Shown here: piece by piece, positions 44,280-52,686 of the stretch
Layout of the letters: every line of letters begins with the position of its first letter
Numbering within the stretch: the first letter of the stretch is position 1
Assembly: GCA_040387515.1 (NCBI GenBank)
Contig: JAZKDP010000007.1
Span: forward strand, 218,697 to 282,696
Origin: Methylotenera_A sp040387515
Lineage (GTDB): Bacteria; Pseudomonadota; Gammaproteobacteria; Burkholderiales; Methylophilaceae
DNA: 64,000 nt
Direction: 5' to 3'
Made by a program: the position numbers and the translations under genes
Notes under the pieces: generated by a model
Told to the model about the DNA's origin: nothing
Seen by the model: the letters and a program-made list of their open reading frames with translations, nothing else
The model's database searches: none

Positions 44280-45134
44280 TTAATTTATCGCTGCTGTACG
44301 AATGGTTTTATTCACGGTATTTATTAAAGCGGCATCCTGTAGTGTCACAAAGTGCAAGTTTTGCTTTTTGGCGGCCTCTAATAGAGTGGGCAGCACTGCC
44401 AGAATAATCGGAATATTCGTTTTGGATAGCGTAGCATTGCCATCGTGTAATAATAAAATCGAACCAGGGTGTAATCCGGCTAGCAATTTCTTACTCACTT
44501 TTTCTATATTTGTTACCTGAGTATCAAAGCCGCGCACTGTCCAGCTAACCAATCTTAATCCTAAACGGCTGAGTACAGGTTCTAAAAAAGGGTTACGCAA
44601 GCCAGCTGGCGCACGAAAAAACTGCGGACGCTTGCCTGTGATGTTATATAGTGTTTCCTGTGCAGCTTTAATTTCACGGGTAAATCCGTTTATACCTAAC
44701 AGTGAAAAATAATGCCTATGCTGCTGGCTATGATTTTCTATCAAATGTCCGCGCCGCACAATTTCTCGGCATAGTTCTGGGTGCTGTAGCGCCTTGTTAC
44801 CAATGCAAAAAAAGGTAGCTTTGGCCCGATAGTTATCCAATATATCCAGTACCTGTGGTGTTACCAGTGGATCAGGCCCGTCATCAATGGTCAATGCGAT
44901 TTCACGACGATTAGCTGCTGCAATCGGTAGCTGGGTCCAGTTTGGCCCAAGCCAGTTGCTGCGTGGCCACAAACCCACAGCTGCAATCACCACATGATTC
45001 ATGACAAATACCGTCAATATCCATTGCCATAAGTTTGGTGCGATGAATAGGCTAATCAACAATAGCAAATGCAGAACAATAGATATCTTAATCAGCAATG
45101 TAGGATGCCAAGACGATTGAGTGGTGCTATTCAT
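44280..45134 (-). CDS. NodB-type polysaccharide deacetylase-like membrane protein
   Basis: A 284-residue protein with two N-terminal membrane helices (about 15-60) and a carbohydrate esterase 4 NodB domain: IALTIDDGPDP (Asp-Asp of motif 1), HLIENHSQQHRH (metal His pair), RPQFFRAPAGLRN and a C-terminal SILLLHDGNA. It removes acyl groups from N- or O-acylated sugars in the periplasm or from lipid-linked precursors. The start at 45134 gives a membrane-anchored form and an 8-nt overlap with the hydrolase gene. Its presence in an aryl-polyene operon hints at modification of a sugar or aminosugar head group (inference). Confidence 0.83.
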   Translation of the reverse strand: MNSTTQSSWHPTLLIKISIVLHLLLLISLFIAPNLWQWILTVFVMNHVVIAAVGLWPRSNWLGPNWTQLPIAAANRREIALTIDDGPDPLVTPQVLDILDNYRAKATFFCIGNKALQHPELCREIVRRGHLIENHSQQHRHYFSLLGINGFTREIKAAQETLYNITGKRPQFFRAPAGLRNPFLEPVLSRLGLRLVSWTVRGFDTQVTNIEKVSKKLLAGLHPGSILLLHDGNATLSKTNIPIILAVLPTLLEAAKKQNLHFVTLQDAALINTVNKTIRTAAIN

Positions 45135-45789
45135 GACTGACTTTAACAAAGCGTTTATCCAAAAAATTATGCCATAACTGCCGCCACACTGGCCAACTAT
45201 GCTCGCCCGCGATTTTATCAACGCGTGCATCAGGCAGGGTTTGTGTCATCATTGAGTAACTTTCTACAAAACGATCATCTTCGCCGTAGCCCAAATGTAC
45301 CTCAATATCCGTAGAATTGGCATGTGCTTTTAGCCAGTTCCAGTTGCCGCGTTCGGTATCTTCATCGGTAAGCGATTCAGGCGTCCAACCCTGAACGCCG
45401 CCTGCTAAAGCAACTTCCTTGGTGGTGATGCGGTTGCCTGGATAGGGCGCTAACAACAATAAACCTGCCAATTGAGTGGGGTAGCGGTTGGCGTAAGCGA
45501 TTGCGACATAGCCGCCTATGGAAATGCCAGCCAACCAGATATTTTGATAGCCTTTGCTGATTGCTGGCACTGTCAAGTTTTGATGGATTTCTGTAAAGGC
45601 TGTTAAATCGGCAATATGGCTAAATGATAGTTCTGCCATCATTAAATCCACAGATAATTCGCGTTCGTCTACTGCGCTGACAAAACCTTGCTCGATAAAG
45701 TCTTCTGGTTGCTGATAGGCACCCGGTAATAAGATGATTAATGTATCGGCCTGATTGCCAATTTGGGCTAAGTGGGTGAGATAACGCAT
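45127..45789 (-). CDS. Alpha/beta hydrolase (candidate thioesterase or esterase of the pigment cluster)
   Basis: A 220-residue alpha/beta hydrolase. The nucleophile elbow is GISIGG (Ser near residue 93), the acid lies in GYGEDDRF, and the histidine in AGEHSWPVW near residue 202. No signal peptide is seen. The cluster has no hotdog ApeK-type thioesterase, so this enzyme could release or proofread the polyene chain instead; this is an inference from context. It overlaps the exporter stop by one nt (TGATG) and the deacetylase start by eight nt. Confidence 0.72.
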   Translation of the reverse strand: MRYLTHLAQIGNQADTLIILLPGAYQQPEDFIEQGFVSAVDERELSVDLMMAELSFSHIADLTAFTEIHQNLTVPAISKGYQNIWLAGISIGGYVAIAYANRYPTQLAGLLLLAPYPGNRITTKEVALAGGVQGWTPESLTDEDTERGNWNWLKAHANSTDIEVHLGYGEDDRFVESYSMMTQTLPDARVDKIAGEHSWPVWRQLWHNFLDKRFVKVSHE

Positions 45790-48200
45790 CAGTCTTTGAC
45801 CTCATTTAGGCGTTCGCTACGTGCAAATACGGCTGAAAATACAAGCGCAAGTATGACGCCGGGCGCAACAGTAATGCCCATCGCTTGCAATACTGGCACG
45901 CTGGAAAACGCTAACAAGCCAAACCCTAGCACTGTCGCAACATTGGCAAATAAGAGTGACGCATAAGTGCGCGGTGAAATTGCCTGCGCATCTTGATTCT
46001 GCGGCGGATTGAAGAATAATGCGTAATTGGAGCCGATAGCCACAATCAGTAATAAACCAATCAAGTGCAATATAATTAATTGCTGTCCAAATAAAGCTAA
46101 CCCTGCTGTGACGGTCAGCACCGATGCTGCCAGCGGGGCGATAATCGCCATGACACGCGTAAGCGAGCGCAATGTAAACAGTAGCAATATGACAATTGCC
46201 AGCAGGCCTGCCAGCGACAACATGATGGCTTCATGCATATAAGACGAATATAAGTGGTTAGATTCAGTTTTCATATCAACAAATAATGCATTTGAAACCT
46301 GTGCGTGAGCTAAAGCCTCGCGCACTTGCTTCGCGTCAATATCACCACTTTCTGGCGCAGTCAGCGGCACCAATGCGCTCCAACGCTGACCTTGTTGCAA
46401 TAGCATTGCATCCACCGCCATTGCCATTGAAGTGCCGTCTAAATCGCTACGTTGCAACAAAGGTTTATTGCGGGCGGCTTCTACATCTTGCAGGAAGGGC
46501 ACAAACACTTGCGCACGCACGGGTAAGTCTTTAATAGCACTCTCTAATGTTGGTTTTAATTCAGCGGCAATGGGTAGACTAGCTAATCTTGCCTGCTGGG
46601 TAGATTGGCTGGGTAAGTAATGACTGGCGCTGTCGAATGCCGTGAGTACACCAGTTTCCACCAGTGGTTGCAACGCTACGGATACTTTTTCAGTGGCGAC
46701 CAGTACGGTTTCCTGACTATCACCAGAAACAATCACCATGTAACGTACATCAGGCGCGCCCATTCCAGCGCGTAGCCTTTTATCTAGCGCCTGATCAGCT
46801 GCCGACACTGGGCTTAAAGCAGTCAGTTCTGTGTTCCATAAATGGTCATGATGTTGATAAACGATGACAGTGGATGCCACAATAAGCCCGATAGCGGGCC
46901 AACGTAAGCGTCTTGCCAGCTGTGCGTAACCTGATAATTTTAATCCTGCATTGCTCAAGTTCTGGATTTGAAAGCCTTTTGGCAACAAATTTGGCAATAC
47001 ATAGCGCGTCATAGCTGCAGCGGCAATCAACCCAGCGGTTGAATATAAACCAAGCTGTGCTAAACCAGGGAAGCCTGATAGCAAGAGTGCTGCAAAGCCA
47101 AACACTGAGGTCAGGACGCCGAGCCTAACTGTTGGCCATACTTGCGCTATCCATTTTTGACGATTTTGCTCATTTTTACCGTCAGATGCATAGTCAGACT
47201 GCATAAATAGATAGATGGAATAATCGACAGCCTCACCGATTAAAGCGGTGCCAAACCCAAGCGTAATGCCATGCACGACACCAAAACTCAAGCTGACGGA
47301 TGCAACACCAGCCAATATGCCAGTGGCTACTGGCAGAAAGCCTAGCAGCAAGGCAGACAGTGAGCGATAAACCGCCAGCAATAGAATAGCGATAAGCAAT
47401 GTGCTCACGATAAATATCAAGCGAACTTGGCTTTTAATCGTGTCGCGCGCCACGACCGAAAATACTCCAGGCCCAGTCATTAACAGTTTTGGCTGGTTTG
47501 AGGCAGCATGTTTTGTGCTTGCTGACGCTTTTGCAAATGCACCTTCGATTATTTGCATGGCTTGCTTTTGCGCATCGGTATCAGAACCCAAAGCGCGCGT
47601 TTGTAACAGCAACAAAGCTGTATTGCCGTCACGTGAAGCCCAAGCACCCTCTATTAGTTGTGGGCGGCTAGCAGCATTCATTTGATCCAATAATTGCAGC
47701 ATCTCGCCTGTAGGGTCGTGTGGTAGTAATGACTTAAACAGTAAACCAGCAGGCGAAGCGATTTGATCGATGCTATCGCTTATGGCCGTATGCAGGCCAT
47801 CTACACTAAAGTGTTCTGGCGTGACAGCTGGGCTGAGTAAGTAGCGATTATTGAATAGATATTGACGGTCACGCTCGGTATTAACGGGCTCGCCGTTATT
47901 GACAGTGACGAATGCAGTATTGCTACGCAAATTTTGTGCAACTTCTTTCGACAGTTTTGCGCGGGTGCTTGCATCAGCTCCTTCTATGCCAACCAATATC
48001 AGTCTGGACGCAACGCCATCTTTGAGCTGATCCATTAATAGTTGCTGTTCAGCAGTCGGGCTGCTGGGCAAGAAAGCCGATAAATCGGCAGTAAAATGAC
48101 TGCGACTAATGATAGCCAGACTAACAACTAGCATTAACAGCCATATTGCCGTGGCGCCATGGCAGCGTTTTAATGCACGTTGCAATGCAGTTAAATTCAT
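45789..48200 (-). CDS. MMPL/RND-type exporter of the aryl-polyene cluster (ApeM/XanF role)
   Basis: An 803-residue inner-membrane protein with two repeats, each having one membrane helix, a large periplasmic domain and five further helices. Features include HGITLGFGTALIGEAVDYSIYLF in the first half and IGLLLIVAIGSNYALFFNPP in the second, as in MMPL and RND lipid transporters. It probably moves the finished aryl-polyene lipid across the inner membrane. It lies 39 nt after the LolA-like gene, its probable periplasmic partner. Confidence 0.88.
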   Translation of the reverse strand: MNLTALQRALKRCHGATAIWLLMLVVSLAIISRSHFTADLSAFLPSSPTAEQQLLMDQLKDGVASRLILVGIEGADASTRAKLSKEVAQNLRSNTAFVTVNNGEPVNTERDRQYLFNNRYLLSPAVTPEHFSVDGLHTAISDSIDQIASPAGLLFKSLLPHDPTGEMLQLLDQMNAASRPQLIEGAWASRDGNTALLLLQTRALGSDTDAQKQAMQIIEGAFAKASASTKHAASNQPKLLMTGPGVFSVVARDTIKSQVRLIFIVSTLLIAILLLAVYRSLSALLLGFLPVATGILAGVASVSLSFGVVHGITLGFGTALIGEAVDYSIYLFMQSDYASDGKNEQNRQKWIAQVWPTVRLGVLTSVFGFAALLLSGFPGLAQLGLYSTAGLIAAAAMTRYVLPNLLPKGFQIQNLSNAGLKLSGYAQLARRLRWPAIGLIVASTVIVYQHHDHLWNTELTALSPVSAADQALDKRLRAGMGAPDVRYMVIVSGDSQETVLVATEKVSVALQPLVETGVLTAFDSASHYLPSQSTQQARLASLPIAAELKPTLESAIKDLPVRAQVFVPFLQDVEAARNKPLLQRSDLDGTSMAMAVDAMLLQQGQRWSALVPLTAPESGDIDAKQVREALAHAQVSNALFVDMKTESNHLYSSYMHEAIMLSLAGLLAIVILLLFTLRSLTRVMAIIAPLAASVLTVTAGLALFGQQLIILHLIGLLLIVAIGSNYALFFNPPQNQDAQAISPRTYASLLFANVATVLGFGLLAFSSVPVLQAMGITVAPGVILALVFSAVFARSERLNEVKD

Positions 48201-48239
48201 CAGTTAATCAGCTTTAGAAATAGCAAAATAAAATTCAAT

Positions 48240-48854
48240 CTAAAGCGCTGGCAATGGTGTGATGGTCATGCGCGAGCTGTCACCATCGGCTTGCAAAATG
48301 TCGATGGTTTGCAAGGCATTGCCCGAGCCTGCAATACTTATTTTTGCGACTATTTTTTTCATTTTATTATCTATTGGCAGCAAAATAAGACTCCAATTTT
48401 GCGCATCACCTTCTAAGCTTAATTGATAAGTACGCTCTAATGACTTACGGTCGCCAGCCAAAGTGCCGCGGATGCTATCAATAAAAGCGGCTACTTCAGG
48501 ATAGTTTTGTAGGGCTAATACATGCTTTTTACCACGTTGCTCTACGATTAATTTATCTTTATCCAGCAACATATTTTCAGCTTTGGGCTTTAATGTGCGT
48601 TTTTCTAAACGATCAGGTGCGTTATAAAATAATTCACCAGAGGATTCCACGGGCTTTTCAAGCATAGCAATGGATTTTTTCTCAACAAAGCTTGCATGAC
48701 CAGAAGGTACGCTAGCCAAAACCTGCATGAGTTGATTGATATCCCAATCACTTTCCGCGCGGCTAATAGATGATGCCAATAAAATACTTAACAAGAGCAA
48801 GCTATATATAGCTCGCTGTAAAAAATTATCAGTGATTAATCTTAAATTGTTCAT
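48240..48854 (-). CDS. LolA-like periplasmic carrier (ApeL role)
   Basis: A 204-residue protein with a signal peptide (ends SISRAESD, about residue 35) and a LolA-like open beta-barrel. Marks are SGHASFVEKKSIAMLEKPVESSGELFYNAPDRLEKRTLKP and a C-terminal set of strands. In aryl-polyene and xanthomonadin clusters such a protein is thought to shuttle the hydrophobic product from the MMPL exporter to the outer membrane, by analogy to lipoprotein transport. It is 6 nt from the acyltransferase gene. Confidence 0.85.
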   Translation of the reverse strand: MNNLRLITDNFLQRAIYSLLLLSILLASSISRAESDWDINQLMQVLASVPSGHASFVEKKSIAMLEKPVESSGELFYNAPDRLEKRTLKPKAENMLLDKDKLIVEQRGKKHVLALQNYPEVAAFIDSIRGTLAGDRKSLERTYQLSLEGDAQNWSLILLPIDNKMKKIVAKISIAGSGNALQTIDILQADGDSSRMTITPLPAL

Positions 48855-48860
48855 AGAGTA

Positions 48861-49838
48861 TTATTTACTTCCTTCATCCAACTTTCCATCTAGGCTTGTT
48901 GGGACAGACTGCCAATAATCGAAAAAATTAAACCAATTGTAAGGCGCTAAACGTGTGTAATGGTTCAGCAGTTCGGCGTAACGCAGAATAGCCTTATCGA
49001 CGACTTGGCTACGTTGGCCTGTGGGAATATTGGAAAAATCAGCCAACGTTTCAAAATGCACCTGATAACGGTTATCACCCATATAGAGCCCGACCATGAA
49101 TACCACTGGGCGACGCAACAGTGCAGCCATCCGAAATGGTCCAGTTGGTAGCGCTGCAGCCGCTCCCAGCAAGTTTATCTCAGTCATCGGCTCATCGCCC
49201 AGTGTGCGGTCTGACAACATGCCCACCAGCATGCCATCATTTAGTCGCTCTTGCACTTGCAACATAGAATCAATGCGTCCCAAAGGAATAACGTCCATAG
49301 AGGCTTCTGGGTTGATTGCGGCGAGCATGCCGTTGATTTTTTGCGCATTATCTTTGTGCATCACCATAGCGACACGCAAACCTGGAACCTGCCGCCCAAT
49401 TGCACGCATGACCTCGAAACTGCCAAGATGCGCGCCCATTAAAAACACACCTTTTCCCTCATCTATCAGCGGACGGATGTTTTCTTCGCCCTGAATGTCG
49501 ATGTCGAATAAATCATAGCTGCGGTTAATTAAATAAATACGGTCATGAATGGTGGCAGCGAAACAGAAGAAATGTCGATATAAATCTAGCCAAGTAGCTG
49601 GGCGTCCCAGCGCGCGAGGTAAATAACTAAGAGAGGCGCTGCGACTGTCTGGAGCAAACAGCACAAAATAGAGTGCAACCATATGCAGTACTGAGCGCGC
49701 AATTCTGCGACCTAATCGCAGCGATATCCACGTCATGATGCGCAACATCAGCATATTGCTACGTTCCTGCCGTTTAAGCCAAACGGCAGGTTTTAAAGGT
49801 GTTGATTCTGCAGGATATTTTTTAATAGGCGTTGTCAT
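48861..49838 (-). CDS. LPLAT-family (LpxL/HtrB-like) acyltransferase of the aryl-polyene cluster
   Basis: A 325-residue membrane-bound acyltransferase. It has MTWISLRLGRRIARSVLHMVALYF near the N-terminus, the active motif GAHLGSFEVMRA (HX4E) near residue 135, MLVGMLSDRTLGDEP and FRMAALLRRPVVFMVGLY. Family members transfer acyl chains from ACP to glycolipids. In this operon it could transfer the polyenoyl or a fatty acyl chain to the lipid head. It begins 1 nt after the dehydratase stop. Confidence 0.85.
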   Translation of the reverse strand: MTTPIKKYPAESTPLKPAVWLKRQERSNMLMLRIMTWISLRLGRRIARSVLHMVALYFVLFAPDSRSASLSYLPRALGRPATWLDLYRHFFCFAATIHDRIYLINRSYDLFDIDIQGEENIRPLIDEGKGVFLMGAHLGSFEVMRAIGRQVPGLRVAMVMHKDNAQKINGMLAAINPEASMDVIPLGRIDSMLQVQERLNDGMLVGMLSDRTLGDEPMTEINLLGAAAALPTGPFRMAALLRRPVVFMVGLYMGDNRYQVHFETLADFSNIPTGQRSQVVDKAILRYAELLNHYTRLAPYNWFNFFDYWQSVPTSLDGKLDEGSK

Positions 49839-49839
49839 G

Positions 49840-50154
49840 TTAAATGTCTGAAACTACCTGTTTTACAACAAGACTACCGATAACAATTTGACGACTTCCT
49901 TCTAACACTTCAAATTTTAGTGTGCCGTTTACAAGCTGCTCATGTTCAATTATCACAGCTTCATTAGGCTTTAATGGGCTCAAAAATTTGACAGAACTGA
50001 TTTGCCAAGCTATTTCGGTCAAGCCAGTATCAACGGCAATAGCATGCATAACTTCATCTAACAGCACTACGCCGGGCACAATGGGTGTACCTGGAAAATG
50101 CCCAGCGAAAGCGGGATGGTCTGCATGTATTTTTAATGGAGTTTGTTTTTTCAT
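49840..50154 (-). CDS. FabZ/FabA-like hotdog dehydratase (ApeI role)
   Basis: A 104-residue hotdog-fold protein. It has the core HFPGTPIVPGVVLLDEVMHAI near residue 19, with the catalytic-type histidine (GHFPG). Small size and gene order (AMP-ligase, then this, then acyltransferase) match ApeI of characterised clusters, which dehydrates the 3-hydroxyacyl-ACP and is stabilised by ApeP. The second dehydratase partner lies at 41737-42204. Confidence 0.83.
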   Translation of the reverse strand: MKKQTPLKIHADHPAFAGHFPGTPIVPGVVLLDEVMHAIAVDTGLTEIAWQISSVKFLSPLKPNEAVIIEHEQLVNGTLKFEVLEGSRQIVIGSLVVKQVVSDI

Positions 50155-50160
50155 GTATTT

Positions 50161-51516
50161 TTAATTTTGCGAACAGCTTAAATCTTTGTTGATTGAAGTG
50201 GCGAAAAGGTTTTTCAATGCTTGGTGCGGCAGTTTACCGGTAGCATTGCGTGGCAAAGATTCGACAAATAACAAAGGCCTCGGCAAAAAAATCGGGTCAA
50301 TTTTTAGACGCAAGGCTGTTAGCAAAGCTTTAGCAGTCAAATTTGGCGCTACAACACAAGCACTTAAGCGAGTGACGTGGTCATGTGAAAGCTCATCTGG
50401 CATAAAAAAAGCACCGTCAATTACCCCTTCAATCGCATTCAAATGATGATTAAGATTAGCAAGTGAACTGCGCTTGCCTGCAATATTAATCAAATCTTGC
50501 GTACGGCCATGCAATAAGAAATGGTTAGTATCAGTGATTTCTATGATGTCATTAAGTGGTACGGCGATTTCCACATGCCCGCCGTCTGCCCAAACTTGCT
50601 GCCCGCGCTGTGTTAGTTGTAAGTTCGGCAACAACTCCCATGTATCGGTTTGAGTGGTGCGACGTGTCGCTATCTGACCAGTTTCTGTGCTGCCGTATAT
50701 TTCTACTAACGGAGTTTTTAAAGTTTTTTCAATTTTATGCGCCAACGACAGCGATAAAGGCGCAGTGGCTGATAATGTTAATACCAACTCTGGTAGCTTG
50801 AGTTCAGCATCCAATAACAATCGCAAATGTAAAGGCGTGGAAACCAAGATGCGTGGCGTGGGTATTGCTTCTAAAGTACTGCCAATATCTGCTGGATAAA
50901 ATGGCTGAGCGCTACTGAAGGCATTGCCACTCTGTAAGGGCAGTAATACTGTCGATTCTAGGCCGTACATATGTTGGGGTGGTATTGTGCCGACAATACA
51001 GTAATCAGTATTTGCTAATAATCCAAGTCGCTCTGCTTGCGCCTGAACATTGTGTACCAAAGAGCCCCAGCTTTTTGAATGCGGGATTGGTGTGCCAGTT
51101 GAGCCAGAGGTAAAAACAATCGCTATTAGCTGTTGAGCATCAATTTGCGGTATAGCTACTTTTGTAGCACGGTGCTTAGGAATCGTCGGGTAACTTAGTC
51201 TTGGTAAGGCAATGTCGCAATTTTCATTATCATGCAGGCAAAACACATCAGGAGCAAACGTTTGCAGTTGCCGCAACATTTCCGGTGTGTGTGTAGGTGG
51301 TAATACGCTTATTTTGTTGCTAATAATGGCCGCAGCTAAGCCAACTGTAAAATGATAGCGATCACGGCATACATTCAATATATGCTTACCATCAGGTAGC
51401 CTAGCTGCTAGATAATCAACATCCGCCAGAAATCTTTCAATAGAAATAGACGCGCCTTTGCGCCATGCAATTGTTTTATCTAAAGCGTTGTGGGTGATTA
51501 ATGGTAGGGTTTGCAT
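50161..51516 (-). CDS. AMP-dependent aryl-acid ligase (ApeH-type)
   Basis: A 451-residue adenylate-forming enzyme. The phosphate-binding loop is IVFTSGSTGTPIPHSKSWG near residue 133. VEIYGSTETGQIATRR follows near 272, along with a TQDLINIAGKRSSLANL hinge region and a C-terminal NATGKLPHQAL with the conserved lysine. It would activate the hydroxybenzoate made by the chorismatase and load it on the ACP. No N-terminal ACP fusion is present. It starts 24 nt after the membrane protein gene. Confidence 0.88.
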   Translation of the reverse strand: MQTLPLITHNALDKTIAWRKGASISIERFLADVDYLAARLPDGKHILNVCRDRYHFTVGLAAAIISNKISVLPPTHTPEMLRQLQTFAPDVFCLHDNENCDIALPRLSYPTIPKHRATKVAIPQIDAQQLIAIVFTSGSTGTPIPHSKSWGSLVHNVQAQAERLGLLANTDYCIVGTIPPQHMYGLESTVLLPLQSGNAFSSAQPFYPADIGSTLEAIPTPRILVSTPLHLRLLLDAELKLPELVLTLSATAPLSLSLAHKIEKTLKTPLVEIYGSTETGQIATRRTTQTDTWELLPNLQLTQRGQQVWADGGHVEIAVPLNDIIEITDTNHFLLHGRTQDLINIAGKRSSLANLNHHLNAIEGVIDGAFFMPDELSHDHVTRLSACVVAPNLTAKALLTALRLKIDPIFLPRPLLFVESLPRNATGKLPHQALKNLFATSINKDLSCSQN

Positions 51517-51540
51517 GAAAAATAGAGCTGAAATTTAAGT

Positions 51541-52215
51541 TTATGGCACATGTGCAGATTTATTTAAATACGCACGCACTGCATCCAACACATGACCAGT
51601 GGGCAAATTTGACAGTAAGCGCCGACGCAACATGAACTCACCTATAAACATCAGCGCTACTAAAGGCAATGTTAAAAAATTGACAAAAAATGACCAAATG
51701 ACTAGTGGAGCAAGAAAAAATAACAAAGTGGAAGCGAGGATGATCATTGCAAAAAATACCACCCAAGCTACAGTCACTTTGCGCGCATAATTTTCGTGTT
51801 CTGGCGGTAGCGATCCGCCATTGATTATTTCGGCAAAATGTACGCATAAAGGTTTACGATCTGATAATAAAGTTTGACCAAAAGTCATCAATAAAGCCAG
51901 CATTAAACCAACATCCAGCATCCAAAACACAAGCCCAATATGGTGCTTTACAAATGACCATAAAAGCCAAGAGGTGACAGAAAAAATCAGCAGTGAACTG
52001 ATGCTGGCTAAGCGCGATTTAGCTTTCCAAGCATAAGTAATCACCAGTAAAAATATCGGTGTTAACGCTAATAGGGCGCCAAGTGCACTAGATTGAATGA
52101 TGCCAAATTGAACTGCGCTGGGATCTGATGCGTTCACGTGGTGCACAAGCACCGCATAAATCACAACGATTATTGCAATGCCTAACCCGCGCGCAATTCT
52201 GATGACATTAGGCAT
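51541..52215 (-). CDS. COG4648-type membrane protein of aryl-polyene clusters (ApeG-like)
   Basis: A 224-residue membrane protein with about six hydrophobic segments, among them IARGLGIAIIVVIYAVLV, GALLALTPIFLLVITYAW and LDVGLMLALLMTFGQTLL. The motif FFLAPLVIWSFFVNFLTLPLVALMF is in the C-terminal half. This family is found almost only in aryl-polyene and flexirubin-like loci, and its molecular role is not known. It lies between the ACP and ligase genes, as in the E. coli cluster. Confidence 0.78.
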   Translation of the reverse strand: MPNVIRIARGLGIAIIVVIYAVLVHHVNASDPSAVQFGIIQSSALGALLALTPIFLLVITYAWKAKSRLASISSLLIFSVTSWLLWSFVKHHIGLVFWMLDVGLMLALLMTFGQTLLSDRKPLCVHFAEIINGGSLPPEHENYARKVTVAWVVFFAMIILASTLLFFLAPLVIWSFFVNFLTLPLVALMFIGEFMLRRRLLSNLPTGHVLDAVRAYLNKSAHVP

Positions 52216-52232
52216 TTCTCTTATTTGAAGTT

Positions 52233-52502
52233 TCAGTTTGTTTTGTGCGCAGCAACATGCTCTGCAAGATTGCGCAGCGAGCTGAAAATTTGATGGTTGT
52301 TTTCGCTATCCGCTTTCAGTTGCAAGCCATAGCGTTTTGAAACGACCAAAGCAACTTCCAGAATATCAATAGAATCCAAACCAAGCCCATCGCCATAAAG
52401 TGGCGCTTCCGGGTCAATTTCAATTGCAGTGGTGTCTAGATTTAATGCTTGCACCATTAGTTCAGCGATTTCAAGTTGCAAGGTTGTGTTGTTTTCTATC
52501 AT
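52233..52502 (-). CDS. Acyl carrier protein of the aryl-polyene cluster
   Basis: An 89-residue four-helix carrier. The phosphopantetheine site is LGLDSIDILEVAL, with Ser at residue 44. The surrounding APLYGDGLGLDSID is typical. It carries the growing aryl polyene as a thioester. Only one ACP is seen in the cluster, while characterised clusters use two. It is the first gene of the minus-strand operon, with a weak promoter-like sequence and a terminator-like hairpin in its leader. Confidence 0.93.
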   Translation of the reverse strand: MIENNTTLQLEIAELMVQALNLDTTAIEIDPEAPLYGDGLGLDSIDILEVALVVSKRYGLQLKADSENNHQIFSSLRNLAEHVAAHKTN

Positions 52503-52510
52503 GATTGTCT

Positions 52511-52543
52511 TTAAAAAAGGAACTCAGTTCATTTGAATTGAGT
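52511..52543 (-). promoter_or_regulatory. Terminator-like hairpin in the leader of the aryl-polyene operon
   Basis: On the minus strand ACTCAATTCA, then AA, then TGAACTGAGT form a 10-bp stem with one G-U, followed after TCC by six Ts, 12-20 nt before the ACP start. It may be an attenuator for the operon or the terminator of cfa transcription. Confidence 0.45.
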
Positions 52544-52562
52544 GATTAACGGATGAGTTAAT

Positions 52563-52589
52563 AGTATAGCGAACATTTAAGCACGCCAA
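52563..52589 (-). promoter_or_regulatory. Candidate promoter of the aryl-polyene operon
   Basis: On the minus strand TTGGCG (plus 52584-52589), a 15-nt spacer, and TATACT (plus 52563-52568). The -10 is good, but the spacer is short and the -35 poor. Transcription would begin about 50 nt upstream of the ACP ATG, with the hairpin in between. Confidence 0.3.
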
Positions 52590-52686
52590 GTTTCGCATGT
52601 TATGTTAAGTACCTAACTATGCAAAAAAATAAACGGAAAACTACACTGGGTTGTTCATTATAGCGACTTGCTCACAGCCGAATCAA

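Noticed and set aside
45135..45230. N-terminal extension of the NodB deacetylase to 45230.
   Set aside because: It would overlap the hydrolase gene by about 100 nt, and the extra residues are the other frame of the hydrolase. The ATG at 45134 gives a normal overlap and a proper membrane anchor.
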